From positions 3,782,001 through 3,846,000 of the forward strand of contig OY754464.1 of assembly GCA_963575645.1 (NCBI GenBank): DNA of 64,000 nucleotides, read 5' to 3'. This stretch comes from Xanthostigma xanthostigma (lineage: Eukaryota > Arthropoda > Insecta > Raphidioptera > Raphidiidae). Positions 13,062 through 23,819 of this stretch are shown piece by piece (position 1 is the first letter of the stretch; each line of letters opens with the position of its first letter). Position numbers and translations under genes: made by a program. Under the pieces are notes generated by a model. The model was not told the DNA's origin, did not search any database, and saw only the letters and a program-made list of their open reading frames with translations.

Positions 13062-13683
13062 TATGGCACGCCGTTTTACTATTTGATAAAAAAAAATTGG
13101 TTGTCTGTAAAGTCGGTTTACGGACGATAGTTTTACGTGATAACGTCATAAAGAAACATTGAAATGCGTACAAGCCGACGCTTGGGCCGATCGTGCCTCT
13201 CTATCGCTTATACCGCGCTCTCGCTTGCACGCTCAGGCTCAGGCGGAACGTGACACTTTTTCGTGCGTGCAGCCGGTGTTTCATCAATTTATAAGACGTT
13301 ATCACGTCAAAATTTTTCCAAAAATTATAAAAATATATAACAATTTTAATTTCAGTAAAAAAAATTTTGAGTGAATTTTTTTATGTGGTGACATAATAAA
13401 AATACAATATTATTTTGTCATGACATAATTATAATTCGTCGTTTTTCCTATCTCTTCCTATGTATAAGCATTTAATTTTATGTCATGATATAATAATATT
13501 GTATTTTTATTATGTCATGACATAATAATATTGTATTTTTATTATGTCATGACATAATCATATTGTATTTTTATTATGTCACCACATAAAAAATTCACTA
13601 AAATTTTTTTTTCTGAAATTAAAATTGTTAAATATTTTTATAATTTTTGGAAAAATATTTTTAGTAAAACGGCGTGCCATATA
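13062..13683. repeat. Composite inverted-repeat element with palindromic tandem core
   Basis: Outer inverted repeats GGCACGCCGTTTTACTA (13065) and TAGTAAAACGGCGTGCC (13665). Inner arms of about 100 bp (13312-13410 versus 13564-13662) surround a tandem array of about 35 bp units built on the palindrome TATGTCATGACATA (about 13415-13560). A separate TIR element (13097-13312) is inserted in the left half. Confidence 0.65.
13097..13312 (+). mobile_element. TIR MITE family E, copy 1
   Basis: Begins TTGTCTGTAAAGTCGG, has TTACGTGATAACGTC near the left end and GACGTTATCACGTCAAAA at the right end. Copies: 36707-37275, 54504-54742 and 55469-56187. Shared interior around CACTTTTTCGTGCGTGCAGC. No coding capacity. 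Confidence 0.68.
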
Positions 13684-14329
13684 AGTCGTTGTTCTTCTAT
13701 TCCAGAAATCGATCGTTTAAAAACCGCATCAAAACATTTCGAATCAGACTCTGCATTGTATCAGTCGATTCTGTACAACATATTTTTTCTGTAAATGTAC
13801 AGATTTCACTCAAAAGTGCTCCCGTATTTTATAATAATTCTCTTCTATCTATAATTATATTATTATTTATTGAAATGCTTCGTCATCTAAAATATAATTT
13901 AACTATTCATAATTTCATGCTAAAAACAAATAATACGGAGACTACAAATTAATATAATTAATTCAAACGTGGAACGCTACATTATTTTTTTTTTGTTAAT
14001 TCAACTACCTGTAATAATTTAATTTAAGAATTTTTTATCGGCATTTAAAGATCGGTTCACTGCATAAATTAGCTGATGAACATTATATTTTGTCCTGAAT
14101 TATTGTAAATTATTACGCAATACTTTTTAGGGTTCCGTACCAGAAGGATGCCCAACGGGACCCTATTACTATTGTCTCTGCCCTATTACTAAGCCTCCGC
14201 TGTCCGTCCGTCCGTCTGTCTGTCAGCGGGACCGTATCTCATGAACATAATAGGTAGAGAATTGAAATTTTCACAGAGTGTGTATTTCTATTACCGCTCT
14301 TTCGAGACATATCTTAAGGAGATTGGCCG

Positions 14330-14995
14330 TTTTACGAAGATAATGAAAAAAATCTGAAATAAAGTTTTTTTAAATTGACTTTTTATGACAAAATTTTCTG
14401 TAAAAAATCCAAAATCATTAGGAGATTTATAAAGTCAAAAGTTAAAAAAAAACTTTTACATGTAGTCTTATGGAAAAGATGTCAACCTAGCATGCAAATG
14501 GTACATTTTAATTTTTTGCAAATAACCAAATAATGTCAGCAGTTCCAAAAACTTATGTAAAGCATCGATGTATTAGTATTACGCATATTTTAATATTTTT
14601 TCCAATTTAATTAGGAGACTTTTAATCAATAAAAAAATATTAAACCTTAGCACTTTTCGATTATGGACTTTTATTCTTGACAATTTTAACAATTTTAACT
14701 GAATTTTCAACTTTTTAATGATTTAATTTTAATTTTTATTACTTCTAATTTCGTTTTTTATTTATTTACTGCAAAAAATATGTCAAATACAGATATTTAC
14801 ATAAATTTACTTTTTCTAACCTAACTTTGTACAAATTAAGTAAAATACTGAAATAATTAATAATATTAAAAAAATATATTGGTATATCATCGACTTATAA
14901 CCTTTTGTAAAAATTTAATATGGAAAAGTTCCCATTTAAATTCGAGTTACTTTTGATTGGTACTGTAACGCATCAACCTCCTTAAACGAAAGAAG
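14330..14995 (+). repeat. Repeat family D, uninterrupted copy
   Basis: About 660 bp of very AT-rich non-coding sequence from TTTTACGAAGATAATG to TGTAACGCATCAA. A second copy at 55345-57625 is broken by two insertions, which makes this one the empty-site reference. Confidence 0.65.
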
Positions 14996-15029
14996 AGAAA
15001 ATTTTATGTAAATTTCGTATAACAGAATT

Positions 15030-15710
15030 TGCCAAAACACGGAAGTGATCAAGGGCGTACATTTTTTTCTGGGGGGGGGGAAGGATTGTTACATAAACTG
15101 TCTCTCTCTTACGTTAGGTTTTAAAAATTACTTTTCCTTAGCTACGCAGCAAAATTAAATTTTTTTTGTTGAGTATGAGAGAATTTTTTTTATGGGAGAT
15201 TTAAAAAAAAAATTTGTTTTCCCCTTCTTCTGCCGGTTCTAATTGACCCACCGCGTTCAGCTTCCGGTGCAAAGAAGGGGTCTTTAGTACCTTTGCAATA
15301 AAAAGAAAATTAAGCTCCTAGCTGCAATGGTTTTTGAAAAAATGGCATTCAATTTTTCAAAATTTCGCGCACTAAAATGACGATATCATACGAACGGGTT
15401 GTCTGATCAGACCCGCTCTGGAACGAGCTTACGCGGATTCTTTTCCTCTACAACTTTTGTTCGAACATTTTTTCCCTCCGATAATAATGGCCGAGTTATG
15501 GGGCAAAAACTGATTTTCCGGAACTTTAAAGCCCCCGCCGCCCCCCTCCCACATGCAGTCATAAACTATACCAAAATGTCGGGAGCTCGACTCTACAGTT
15601 TTTGTAGGAAACATTTTTCGATTCGATGCATACCGGTTTGAAATTTCCAATCCACTCCACTCCACTATCACCATTACCTCTTCCGGAATAAAAAAAAAAA
15701 AAAAAAAACA
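15030..15710. other. Low-complexity region, nothing recognised
   Basis: Contains a run of ten G (about 15071), a C-rich patch (15532-15550) and a run of about 19 A (15690). The open frames here have no recognisable protein character. Confidence 0.5.
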
Positions 15711-16178
15711 ATAGACATCAATTTTGTTTAAAAACGACAAACAATACAGCTAGCGCTATCTGTTTACGCAATGCGAACGAACTTTGCTTCTACGCGTCAA
15801 AACATAAACAGCACACTGTTAATGTATGGTTTAAATCTACAATATTATATCTGTCGGCAAATTGCAACACTACTGTATCACAAATGTTTCCAGTGTTATC
15901 AACCTTAGATAAATAAATGAACGGGATATAGCATTGCGCACATTTTCTGCTGCCCACAACTAATCACATTCTAAACGAACTCGGCGAAAACAAATCTATA
16001 TCAATGTTGCCAAACTGCAATTGATCATTGAATGATTGTAAAGTATAGATGAACAGAAATGACACATTCAAGCCAGTTGTATAGTGCGCTCGGTTAAAGA
16101 AGACCGGTGGGGAAAGGGCGAGAAGTCGCTGATGTCAGTGGTGTTGTGCTATTTTTTTTTTTTACCGGAACGCGTATA

Positions 16179-16693
16179 CAGTAGAGACGCGTTAATCCGA
16201 ACCTTCATAATCCGGATTCTTTGGTAATTCGGACAGTCGTTTGATAGTATTATGTACATTGTAGTCCAGATTTTTCCAGTTTCAGTAATCCGGATCATGA
16301 TACTTAGTTATTGAGTAGCTGTACCGGCACTATTTGCGTCAACACTATTGGCCGGCGGTGTGTTACAAACAGTTACATACATATTTGTTGCCGGAGAAGT
16401 GAGAGAAGTTAGGTGGTTTTAGTATGTATGTAGTCGTTGTCAAACTCAGATAGAAATACATAGAGAACGCACTATGGCGCCGCGTAAACAATCACACGTT
16501 ACTTTATCACTGCAAGTAAAAAACGAAATTCTTGACAAATTAAAAAAGGGGAGCCTCAAATCAACAGTTAGCCGCAAAATATGAGCATTTTAGTTTGCTT
16601 TCTTGATAATTAAAATTACATCCAGTAATCCGGACATTTTGATAATCCGGATCAGCTGTGTTTTAATTAGTCCGGATTATCGCGTCTCTACTG
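16179..16693 (+). mobile_element. pogo/Tigger-type element, deleted
   Basis: 515 bp between TA dinucleotides. Terminal repeats are CAGTAGAGACGCGTTAATCC and its complement, with several internal TCCGGATTA motifs. The interior keeps only the start of a transposase (16474-16584): MAPRKQSHVTLSLQVKNEIL, the helix-turn-helix DNA-binding start of pogo/CENP-B-like transposases. A one-base shift near 16560 would put QLAAKYEHF in another frame; the catalytic part is deleted. Confidence 0.8.
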
Positions 16694-16709
16694 TATATAA
16701 TTATATAGA

Positions 16710-16819
16710 CAGGGCCGATCCTGGGTAGGCGGCCGCTCTGTGCGGTCTCATGTCCCAAATTTGACGACGGGGGGGGGGATTTCCCCCAATTTTCGCCCGT
16801 CGCCAGAATCGGCCCTGTA
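16710..16819. mobile_element. 110 bp MITE with 15 bp terminal repeats
   Basis: CAGGGCCGATCCTGG at the left and CCAGAATCGGCCCTG at the right, one mismatch, with a G-run in the middle. Flanked by TATA-rich sequence. Nested in the hAT element. Confidence 0.65.
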
Positions 16820-17941
16820 TATAGCATAAAAAAAGGTTGTAACGGGGGTTTAAAATTTGCATGGAGAAATCATATAAGATACATAATATATCAATTCGAA
16901 AATGCGCAGTACTACTCCTTATCAACAAATAAAGAAGCACGTGTTTCGTGCTTTCTCAAAAACAACCCCTTCAGCCTTCAGTGGGTGAAAAGAGGTAAAA
17001 AACTGTAACTGAAATACATTAACATTATTTTTTTCATTGTTTGGAATTTTTCTATTTGTTGGCACATTGTTACAAATTTTTTCAATTGTTATGTCGATTT
17101 GAGAAAAAAAAAACAAATTACGTTAATAAAATCCTAAAGTAAGATTTACATTATTTTTTTCAAAATAATCAGACGCGCTAAACCCTTGTTTATAATAATA
17201 CATATAAAAATTCGTCAAAAATTAGAAAAAAAAATCAGCAATTCTTTTTAATTTTTTTTTCAATACGTCAGCCAATTCTCGTTATCAGAAATTATCTTTA
17301 GTTCCGGAACGCGTTCCTGTCCAAAAAGGAAGTACCGGAACGACGTTCCGGAGCGTTCCGGCTCGACAACACCACTGGCTGATGTGTACCATTGTGTCCC
17401 TTATTGATTAGAAGCGGTTCCAGGATCATTACCTTTTTACTAATATAAAACGCATGTGCGCTCTTCTGCAATAAGGTTAGGATTGCATTCCATAGACCAG
17501 TCTTCTTTTAAAATTTGTACAGTAATTGATGCTATCAATGATTTAGATAAAATAAAATTGCACTCGGCACTTTATTACTTTTCTTTTTCACTAAGCCGAC
17601 ATTTGGTAACGTTGTATCTGATCACTGCGATCTGTCAATCTGTAGCAGCCAAATTACCATTGATATTAATTGGTATTAATCGAAAGTGATATTTTTTCGA
17701 TTTTGCTGTGAATAAATAAGTGTTTTTCGGTGCATTTCGAACTGTTCACGATTTTTAAGAATATTTAGAGATGGTCAAGCAGTGATGTACGTACGAAATC
17801 ACGAAATAATTATCCCAACCGATAGATCAATTACAAAAAAAAAAAAAAAATGGTGGGCACACTAGAGTTCTTCAGAAGGAATCAAATCAAAAACAGTTTT
17901 TCAGTCATTTCAACCGTTTCTTTGTATACACAATTCACATA

Positions 17942-18489
17942 CAGTATGTAAACGCGTAAGGTGCACATAGGGAAATTAGCATTGGGAAAAAATACTCGCA
18001 TCAGAGTTAGCCATGACTGCATTAATTGTTATTTCTATTGAATTATCGTGGTAATCTTGAGGATTTCTATTTTATTTTGATTTATTTTTATTTTACTTGG
18101 ATTTTTTAATAATAAAAAGCTCTTATAAATCATTATTTTAATTTTTTGTACAAAAATAAAACAAAAAAACAACACCATCTATTTGGAAACATTTCATTCA
18201 AAAATTGTCTGACTGGTATGACGTATGCGCGTTGGTAAATCAGTGACCCAATGTCTTTAGGCTCAACACGAATAGGCGGAGATATTTGATCTCACACGAT
18301 TGTCCCATTAATAAAAAAAGTCTGATTATGTTGTAATCATTTGAATATTTTCTTCGGTATTATACGCATTCATTTTGCAAAAAAATATTATCTGTCAAAT
18401 TGAAAAACAAGATTTCAAGGCTCACTCTGATCCAGTCATTTTTTCCCAATGTTAATTTCCCTAAGGGCACATAACGTGTTTACATACTG
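17942..18489. mobile_element. TA-flanked (Tc1/mariner-type) MITE family F, copy 1
   Basis: 548 bp between TA dinucleotides; ends CAGTATGTAAACGCGTAAGG and CGTGTTTACATACTG, with the repeats extending inwards to CCCAATGTTAATTTCCC. Sits 36 nt from the donor of SCAPER exon 9. Non-coding. A second copy lies at 25230-25800. Confidence 0.78.
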
Positions 18490-18525
18490 TATAATGGCCG
18501 CTATTAATGAAATCATAGAACTTAC

Positions 18526-18658
18526 TTGTAATCTTTTGTTGAGTAGATCTAAAACAACGATAATTTTGTTAGATAGCACAACGTGGTAACAATTCCGTGC
18601 TCCGTAAAAATCGCTGTCGCATACCAGCTGCCATAAGTTGCACGCCGAAATCAAACTC
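18526..18658 (-). CDS. SCAPER: SCAPER coding exon 9
   Basis: Residues 1308-1352, phase 2 in and phase 0 out; acceptor TAACAG|GAG, donor TTACAA|GTAAGT. It reads SLISACNLWQLVCDSDF and then VVLSNKIIVVLDLLNKRLQ, matching human SLCNAINVYNLTCNNC and VLFSNKITFLMDLLIHQL. A TA-flanked MITE sits only about 36 nt beyond its splice donor. Confidence 0.9.
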
Positions 18659-18727
18659 CTGTTAAAAAATTCACCGTTAATAAACACAAAAACATATTTT
18701 ATCGAGTGAAATAAAAACCGGACTTAC

Positions 18728-19004
18728 TTGACCGGCGGTGTGGTGGCCGCGTCTAATCCGAGCCCCAACAGTTTGGACAAAGTGTTGAACCATCCAACGG
18801 TCTGCACCGCAACGAAATCGTCCGGGTTTCGACTCTTGGCCAGAGACCGATTTAGTTCTCCCAGCGTCCTGTCCAGTTGCGTGCACGATGACGTGCTCCA
18901 GCCTTGGCCTATTATGTTAATCACTTTCTGCGACGAACGAGACAAGGCTTTCTTGACGATTTCGTTAACGCAAGGCGCTTTGTAAGCGCTGTCATATTGC
19001 GCAC
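18728..19004 (-). CDS. SCAPER: SCAPER coding exon 8
   Basis: Residues 1216-1307, phase 1 in and phase 2 out; acceptor AAATTTAG|GT, donor CAA|GTAAGT. It contains CTQLDRTLGELNRSL, matching human VSALDRTLGEITRIL, and the weakly conserved helical stretch VQTVGWFNTLSKLLGL (human FQAAGGLTALEHIL). This is the start of the armadillo-like helical C-terminal half. The intron upstream (19005-21140) is a repeat interrupted by two further elements. Confidence 0.91.
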
Positions 19005-19398
19005 CTAAATTTAAACACAACGGTTTAATAAATCCACTCTACATCGTATAAGTTAATGCTAGATGAATCGGGGGTCGGAGGACTGTCATTTTCTCGGCTG
19101 TTGAAATATGAACATCTTTTTCATTCTAATTACTAAAAAAAATTCCAGCCAATCGGGCGACGGAATCATTCCAACTTCAAAAATATTGACATTTGATGAA
19201 TAAAGAAAATATAATTTCTGATATTTCGTGAGGTGACGCGGGTAATGGCTAGTATTCAATATGATATTTGTTATTCGTTGCCATGGTTACCTACATAATA
19301 TGTTCCACGCGTCATGTAAAAATTAATCAAAGAATGCCTAACTAGTTTATTTCTGACAAATCTACAAAACAATAGAGCAGCTGATTTTTATAGATATA

Positions 19399-20068
19399 CT
19401 AGCGGACCCGGCGAACTTCGTACCGCCTAACAGTATAATATATATATATATATATAGCGGCCCTGTACGTGCTTCGCTACGTATAAAGTGAAATAATAAA
19501 ACAATTTAATTGGAACATCTATCTATCTATTTTATTTATTTTAAAATATACATGGACGTATATGTGTGTATGTCGAGCACTCCGGCTGCGCCGTCGTGCC
19601 CGGTGCAAAAGAACGAATGGGGAAGGAAGAAAAAAAATTTAGGGGAGGACTACCCCTAACATTTAGGGGGATGAAAAATAGATGTTGGCGAAGTGACACC
19701 TGTAGACATCTGGCGGGGATAACTAATTAAATGACGATTGATCAGTTTTCGACCAGAGAGGAAAAATGATTAAATTACTAAAATGGCTATTAAAAAATAA
19801 GGGTTGATCGTAGAAGGGTGAAAATTGAGGATTGTATGTATTTTTGTATGTTGTATCATAAAAAAATAGAAATTAAAAATTTTGTCTAAAAAATAAAAAA
19901 AAAAAATTTAGGGGTGGACTACCCCTAACATTTAGGGGGATGAAAAATAGATATTGGCCGATTCTCATAGATACCGGATAAGCACAAAAAATTTCATCAA
20001 AATCGGTCAAGCCGTTTCGGAGGAGTATGGCAACAAAAACTGTGACACGAGAATTTTATATATATAGA
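19399..20068 (-). mobile_element. Helitron-like Hel-3, copy 1 (chimeric)
   Basis: Minus strand: TCTATATATATAAAATTCTCG at the 5' end and GGGTCCGCTAG at the 3' end. It carries the CGAGCACTCCGGCTGC hairpin-type motif and GGTGCAAAAGAACGAATGG. A second CTAG-type end lacking its first base (TAGCGGCCCTGTACG) sits 57 bp inside the first. Non-coding. A relative lies at 48581-49237. Confidence 0.62.
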
Positions 20069-20115
20069 TATATTTAATAGATTGCGGATACACTAGCGCC
20101 TCCTGTATCTTTTAG

Positions 20116-20558
20116 AAGCCATTTTGTACGTGGAAAACGCCGTACAAAGCGCGCGAGATTCAAAAATATTAATTATTTTATTGAGAAAAACAACAAAACT
20201 CACAGTAAACAGTGATATTTCGCTCCAAAACCTATTTTTATACTGAAACGTCTCAAAAATTACAAAATTGAGCATAAATATAATGTAAAAGCTTAGAACA
20301 TTTTACATTGTGAATTTGGTATCCAGATTGACAAGCATTGATGCCAATTTGACAATGTAAAATGTTCTAAGCTTTTATATTATATTTATGCTCAGTTTTG
20401 TAATTTTTGAAACGTTTCAATATAAAAATAGGTTTTGGAGCGAAATATCACTGTTTACTGCAAGTTTTGTTGTTCTCAATAAAATCATATTATAAAATAA
20501 TTAATATTTTTGAATCTCGCGCGCTTTTTACGGCGTTTTCTATGTACAAAATGGCTTC
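20116..20558. repeat. Long inverted repeat (arms about 200 bp)
   Basis: Left arm 20116-20312, right arm 20350-20558, about 37 bp spacer. Examples: TGGAGCGAAATATCACTG on the right and its complement on the left; AATGTAAAATGTTCTAAGC near the centre. A fold-back or long-TIR element, non-coding. Confidence 0.75.
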
Positions 20559-21140
20559 TAATTGGAACCATTCCGCACAATGCTCAAGGATGCTGCTTTT
20601 TCTTTATTTTCCAAATATTTCCGAAACTATAAAGTTTAGAAAAAAAAAAAAACTGTTTACAAAACTTTCTTGAAAAAATAAATAGAATAATAAGCCGATA
20701 TGAAAAGTATACCATTATTATGTAAAAAACACCGCTACAGCATATATTTCTTCTACGCATGCGCCGATTTTCCCCAAAAACAATAGGGCACTTCATATTT
20801 GCATATCAAACATCCGCCCAAAATTTGGTTTCAATCCGTTAATCCGTTTGAGCTGTATCATGCTTACAGACTAACAGACGCACAGTTTTCCCAAAAATGT
20901 GTTTTTTGGATTCGAGGGACCCCAAAACGAAAAAAATAGTGGAAAGTTTTGAAAAATTATTTTTGACCTAAACTAGTACCATTCCCCACTTGTGGATTGG
21001 AATGTTAATGACTAATCTAGTAATTAATAAAATATGTAAGGTAGATGTCGCCATCAACAAAAGTCCTGTTATAATCCAACGCATACACACGGCAAGCATT
21101 TTCGCCCCATCATCTAACGAAATTCTAGTAACTAAATCAC

Positions 21141-21369
21141 CTTTCTGCATCATTCGCTGCCTTATTTTCTTGCATCGTTTGCGTAGCGTTTTCAATCTTT
21201 CTCGAGCAGCTACCACCTTTGGATGTTCATCATAGGCCGGAGCGTCTATGATGTGATCGAGTTCGTACCGTTTCAGCTGATCGCCTACAATTGGCCCGGT
21301 TGCCTGATGTACCGCTTCTTGATGGGCACGGCCGCGCAAATGACTCAACAAGTAAACCTCAGATGTGAT
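21141..21369 (-). CDS. SCAPER: SCAPER coding exon 7 (second half of zinc finger)
   Basis: Residues 1140-1215, phase 0 in and phase 1 out; acceptor TTGTCTAG|ATC, donor AAAG|GTGATT. It begins ITSEVYLLSHLRGRAHQEAV. Joined to exon 6 this gives C-x2-C-x12-H-x5-H, the U1-like C2H2 finger of SCAPER. A basic segment follows (ERLKTLRKRCKKIRQRMMQK) that matches the human KKAKKIKARM region. Only about 24 nt separate its acceptor from the Helitron-like element in the intron. Confidence 0.92.
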
Positions 21370-21393
21370 CTAGACAAAAAGTTGAATGTTTAA

Positions 21394-21985
21394 TCATATA
21401 TATTAATACGCTAAGGTTTAAGATGTTTGCCTCCCTTTTTAGAAAAAACCACACAATTTCTCCAATTATATATCATTTTACAGGTAATTGCTTGCTCTAC
21501 TGACATCGACAACTAAAAAATTTATTATTGCTTTCGTTTTTGTAAATTAATTAAAATACAGCAACGCTGAACAACGTCTGCCATCTGACGGCTTTAATTT
21601 TGAAACAACGTCAACACTTCGATCTGTCATCTGACCTTCATATTGTAATACAACAGACACAATACTGTATACTGCCATCTGATGGCTTTAATTTTGAAAC
21701 AGCAAGCAACGCTGAACAACGTCACAGCAATGCTGCATGATGCCATCTGACGGCTTAGCTCAACGCTTTTGCTACTTGTGCCTCTATATGACAATTTTAG
21801 TAAAATATTTCTTCGATCTGTCATCTGAGCTTCATATTGTAATACAACAAAAAGAAGAACGTTATAAGCAGTGTGCAAAATTAGAAACGAATTGAATACC
21901 TGCTATCATATTTAAAAAATAATTTTGTAAAGTGATATTATTATTATACTTATTTAGTGCGAATAATTCGCACAGGTCACGCTAG
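21394..21985 (+). mobile_element. Helitron-like Hel-2, copy 2
   Basis: 592 bp, the same termini as copy 1 with a few substitutions. It fills 88 percent of the SCAPER intron between exons 6 and 7 and starts about 24 nt from the acceptor of exon 7, so the branch point is either in that short remainder or supplied by the element. Confidence 0.74.
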
Positions 21986-22043
21986 TCTTACATAAACTGA
22001 TTACTCATTAAACATCGAAACAAAACAAGATTAAGTAACGTAC

Positions 22044-22377
22044 ATAAACGTTGCAAACGGTACACAACTTCTGCGCTTCGTACGGTATTAGGGCCGGCGT
22101 ATGTGGTTCCTCGTTGTGACTCCTCAATATCGACAGTTCCAACGCCTTCTGTCTGATCTGCTCGATGTTCTCCTCGTGTCTGCGTGCCGATTCTTCTTGT
22201 TTCTGGTTTATTCGTTTCTTCAATTCTAGTTTGTTCGCGTCTTGCTGAGCATTCAGAGCCGCTATTCGCTCCTCTCGATCTTTTGCCTTCTCCCGTGCTT
22301 GCTCTTGACGCTCCCGTTGCTGCTTGTCCAATCGTTCGAACGCTTTTAATCGTTTCTCTTCTTGGGACCGTTCAAAT
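22044..22377 (-). CDS. SCAPER: SCAPER coding exon 6 (coiled coil and first half of zinc finger)
   Basis: Residues 1028-1139, phase 2 in and phase 0 out; acceptor TTTGCAG|A, donor TTTAT|GTACGT. It carries the last part of the charged helix ([15 protein letters not shown], human ARERARDREERLAAL), then [14 protein letters not shown] with the first cysteine pair of the C2H2 finger. The histidine pair is on exon 7, so the finger is split by an intron of 674 bp, most of which is a Helitron-like insertion. Confidence 0.93.
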
Positions 22378-23073
22378 CTGCAAATAATTAATGTCATCCA
22401 AAAATTATATCGCACGATTTTTAAGATTTCTAGACCCCTCCCTCCTTCTATGTCGCATTTAGTCACATTTTCACTGAACCCTCCCCTACCACCTGACGTC
22501 ACACCAGGGGCGGATGGGCTCAGCTATTCCGGCCCGGGAAAGTAAGATTCCGATCCCGTCACGAATACTATTTTATTCAACTCATGCGCGTTATTCATGT
22601 TTTATCATGCCTAAAAACCGAACCATAAATAGCCATTTACCGACTGGTGACAATTACTTGTCATAACTCAATGAAGATTCCTACTAGCTCGGCCATTGTG
22701 GAGTAATGAAAATAAACGTAACTATTTTCTGAGTCGTAACGAAATAGTAGGTAACAACAACTCCGTTGTTACCCATTGAGACTAAATGTTTTCGACATGG
22801 AGTTTATTCATAACCGGCTAACCTCAAACCAAAACATTGAATCGTGCTGTTTGGTGCTGTTAGTATTGACAGTTTTTTTTATAAAGAAATAAATAGATAT
22901 TTACAACATCTCATTATAATTAAAACATGAATAACGCGCAATTGTTGAATAAAATTATGGGCGCAACTTGTAGGCTAAGTCATGACCTGTCAGCGCGATG
23001 AATGACTTAGACTACTAGTTACGCCAATAACTATTTTTTATATAGAGGGCCAGCGCTAGTTTTTGCTGCCCTG

Positions 23074-23382
23074 TATAGTACGCGCCACGAATCTAAAAGG
23101 CGAATGCGGGTTTGCGCTTGTACAGTCTGTTGAAAAACTACAAACTCGCAACTCAACAAAACTAAAATAGCAATAACCACTTGACAATAGCGTACTTGAC
23201 TGTACTTTAAAGCAGGAAAGCGACAAGTGACAAAGGCAATGAGCGATCACGGCCAATCACCGACGAGCGCACGTCCCGTGCAGGTAGCTGGAAGGTGGTG
23301 TATCAACAGCTCTAAAATGTGCCTTTGCGACGCTGTTTGTGACTAACTTCCGAACCTTTTAGATCTGTGGCGCGTATTATAA
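23074..23382 (+). mobile_element. MITE family A, copy 4
   Basis: In the SCAPER intron between exons 5 and 6. The left terminal repeat is shortened (about 20 bp missing after AATCTAAAAGG); the right one is complete. Confidence 0.72.
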
Positions 23383-23587
23383 AAGTGAACGTTCTACACT
23401 CTCTATTCGCCGCCATAAAAATTTTAGCTTACGGTTATGAGAGCTATTACGACAAAGACAAAAAAACGGATTATTAATTTTTCCTTGGAATTATATCTAT
23501 TAAAAAATAAAATAACTGTATCCACCGTGGACATAACTGTTATTCCACAGGTGGCAGACATATCGAAAATAATATAAATATTTTCAC

Positions 23588-23816
23588 CTTTCTTGTCTCT
23601 CCCTCTCCGACGCCCTTCTTCTTTCCTCCACAGCCGCTCCTCTGGCGGCCTGTTCTTCAATCTTTTTCTTTTGCTGTTTCTGCAAATCCTCCAATCTGTA
23701 TTGTTGCGTTTTCCATAACGTCATAAAATCGTGACGTTTATTTTGTTCCTCCAATTGTTTAATGAAAGCTATTTCACGCAATTTCTCATCTTCATCGTGT
23801 GCCTTGCGTACAATTC
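23588..23816 (-). CDS. SCAPER: SCAPER coding exon 5 (coiled coil)
   Basis: Residues 952-1027, entering in phase 1 and leaving in phase 2; acceptor TTTCAAG|GA, donor AAAG|GTGAAA. The segment [20 protein letters not shown] corresponds to human KVNEIAFINTLEAQNKRHDV, one of the best conserved parts of the family. The helix then continues with alternating basic and acidic residues. The intron next to its acceptor contains a 122 bp tandem duplication. Confidence 0.92.
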
Positions 23817-23819
23817 CTT

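Larger units (their letters stand above)
16136..17377. mobile_element. hAT element with exact 8 bp target duplication
   Basis: Ends CAGTGGTGTTG and CAACACCACTG form inverted repeats. GCTGATGT is directly repeated on both sides (16128-16135 and 17378-17385), the 8 bp duplication expected for hAT. Subterminal CCGGAACGCGT motifs recur (16165, 17305). No transposase is left; about half of its length is later insertions (16179-16693 and 16710-16819). Confidence 0.82.
7520..18525. other. SCAPER intron 9 (11 kb)
   Basis: Intron between exons 9 and 10. Contents, left to right: tandem duplication, hAT fragment, Hel-1 copy B, mariner-type fragment (about 9932-10020), LINE piece, TTAA-flanked hairpin MITE (11055-11218), MITE A copy 3, Hel-2 copy 1, inverted-repeat composite (13062-13683), repeat D (14330-14995), a G-run/A-run low-complexity region (15030-15710), hAT element, and a TA-flanked MITE. 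No internal gene was recognised. Confidence 0.7.
19137..20940 (+). repeat. Repeat family B, copy split by insertions
   Basis: Parts 19137-19395 and 20590-20940 match 3797-4425 in order. Between them lie a Helitron-like element (19399-20068) and an inverted-repeat element (20116-20558). All of SCAPER intron 7 is thus repeat-derived. Confidence 0.65.

Noticed and set aside
13415-13560. CRISPR-like array
   Set aside because: Units are palindromic AT-rich tandem repeats without unique spacers in an insect genome.
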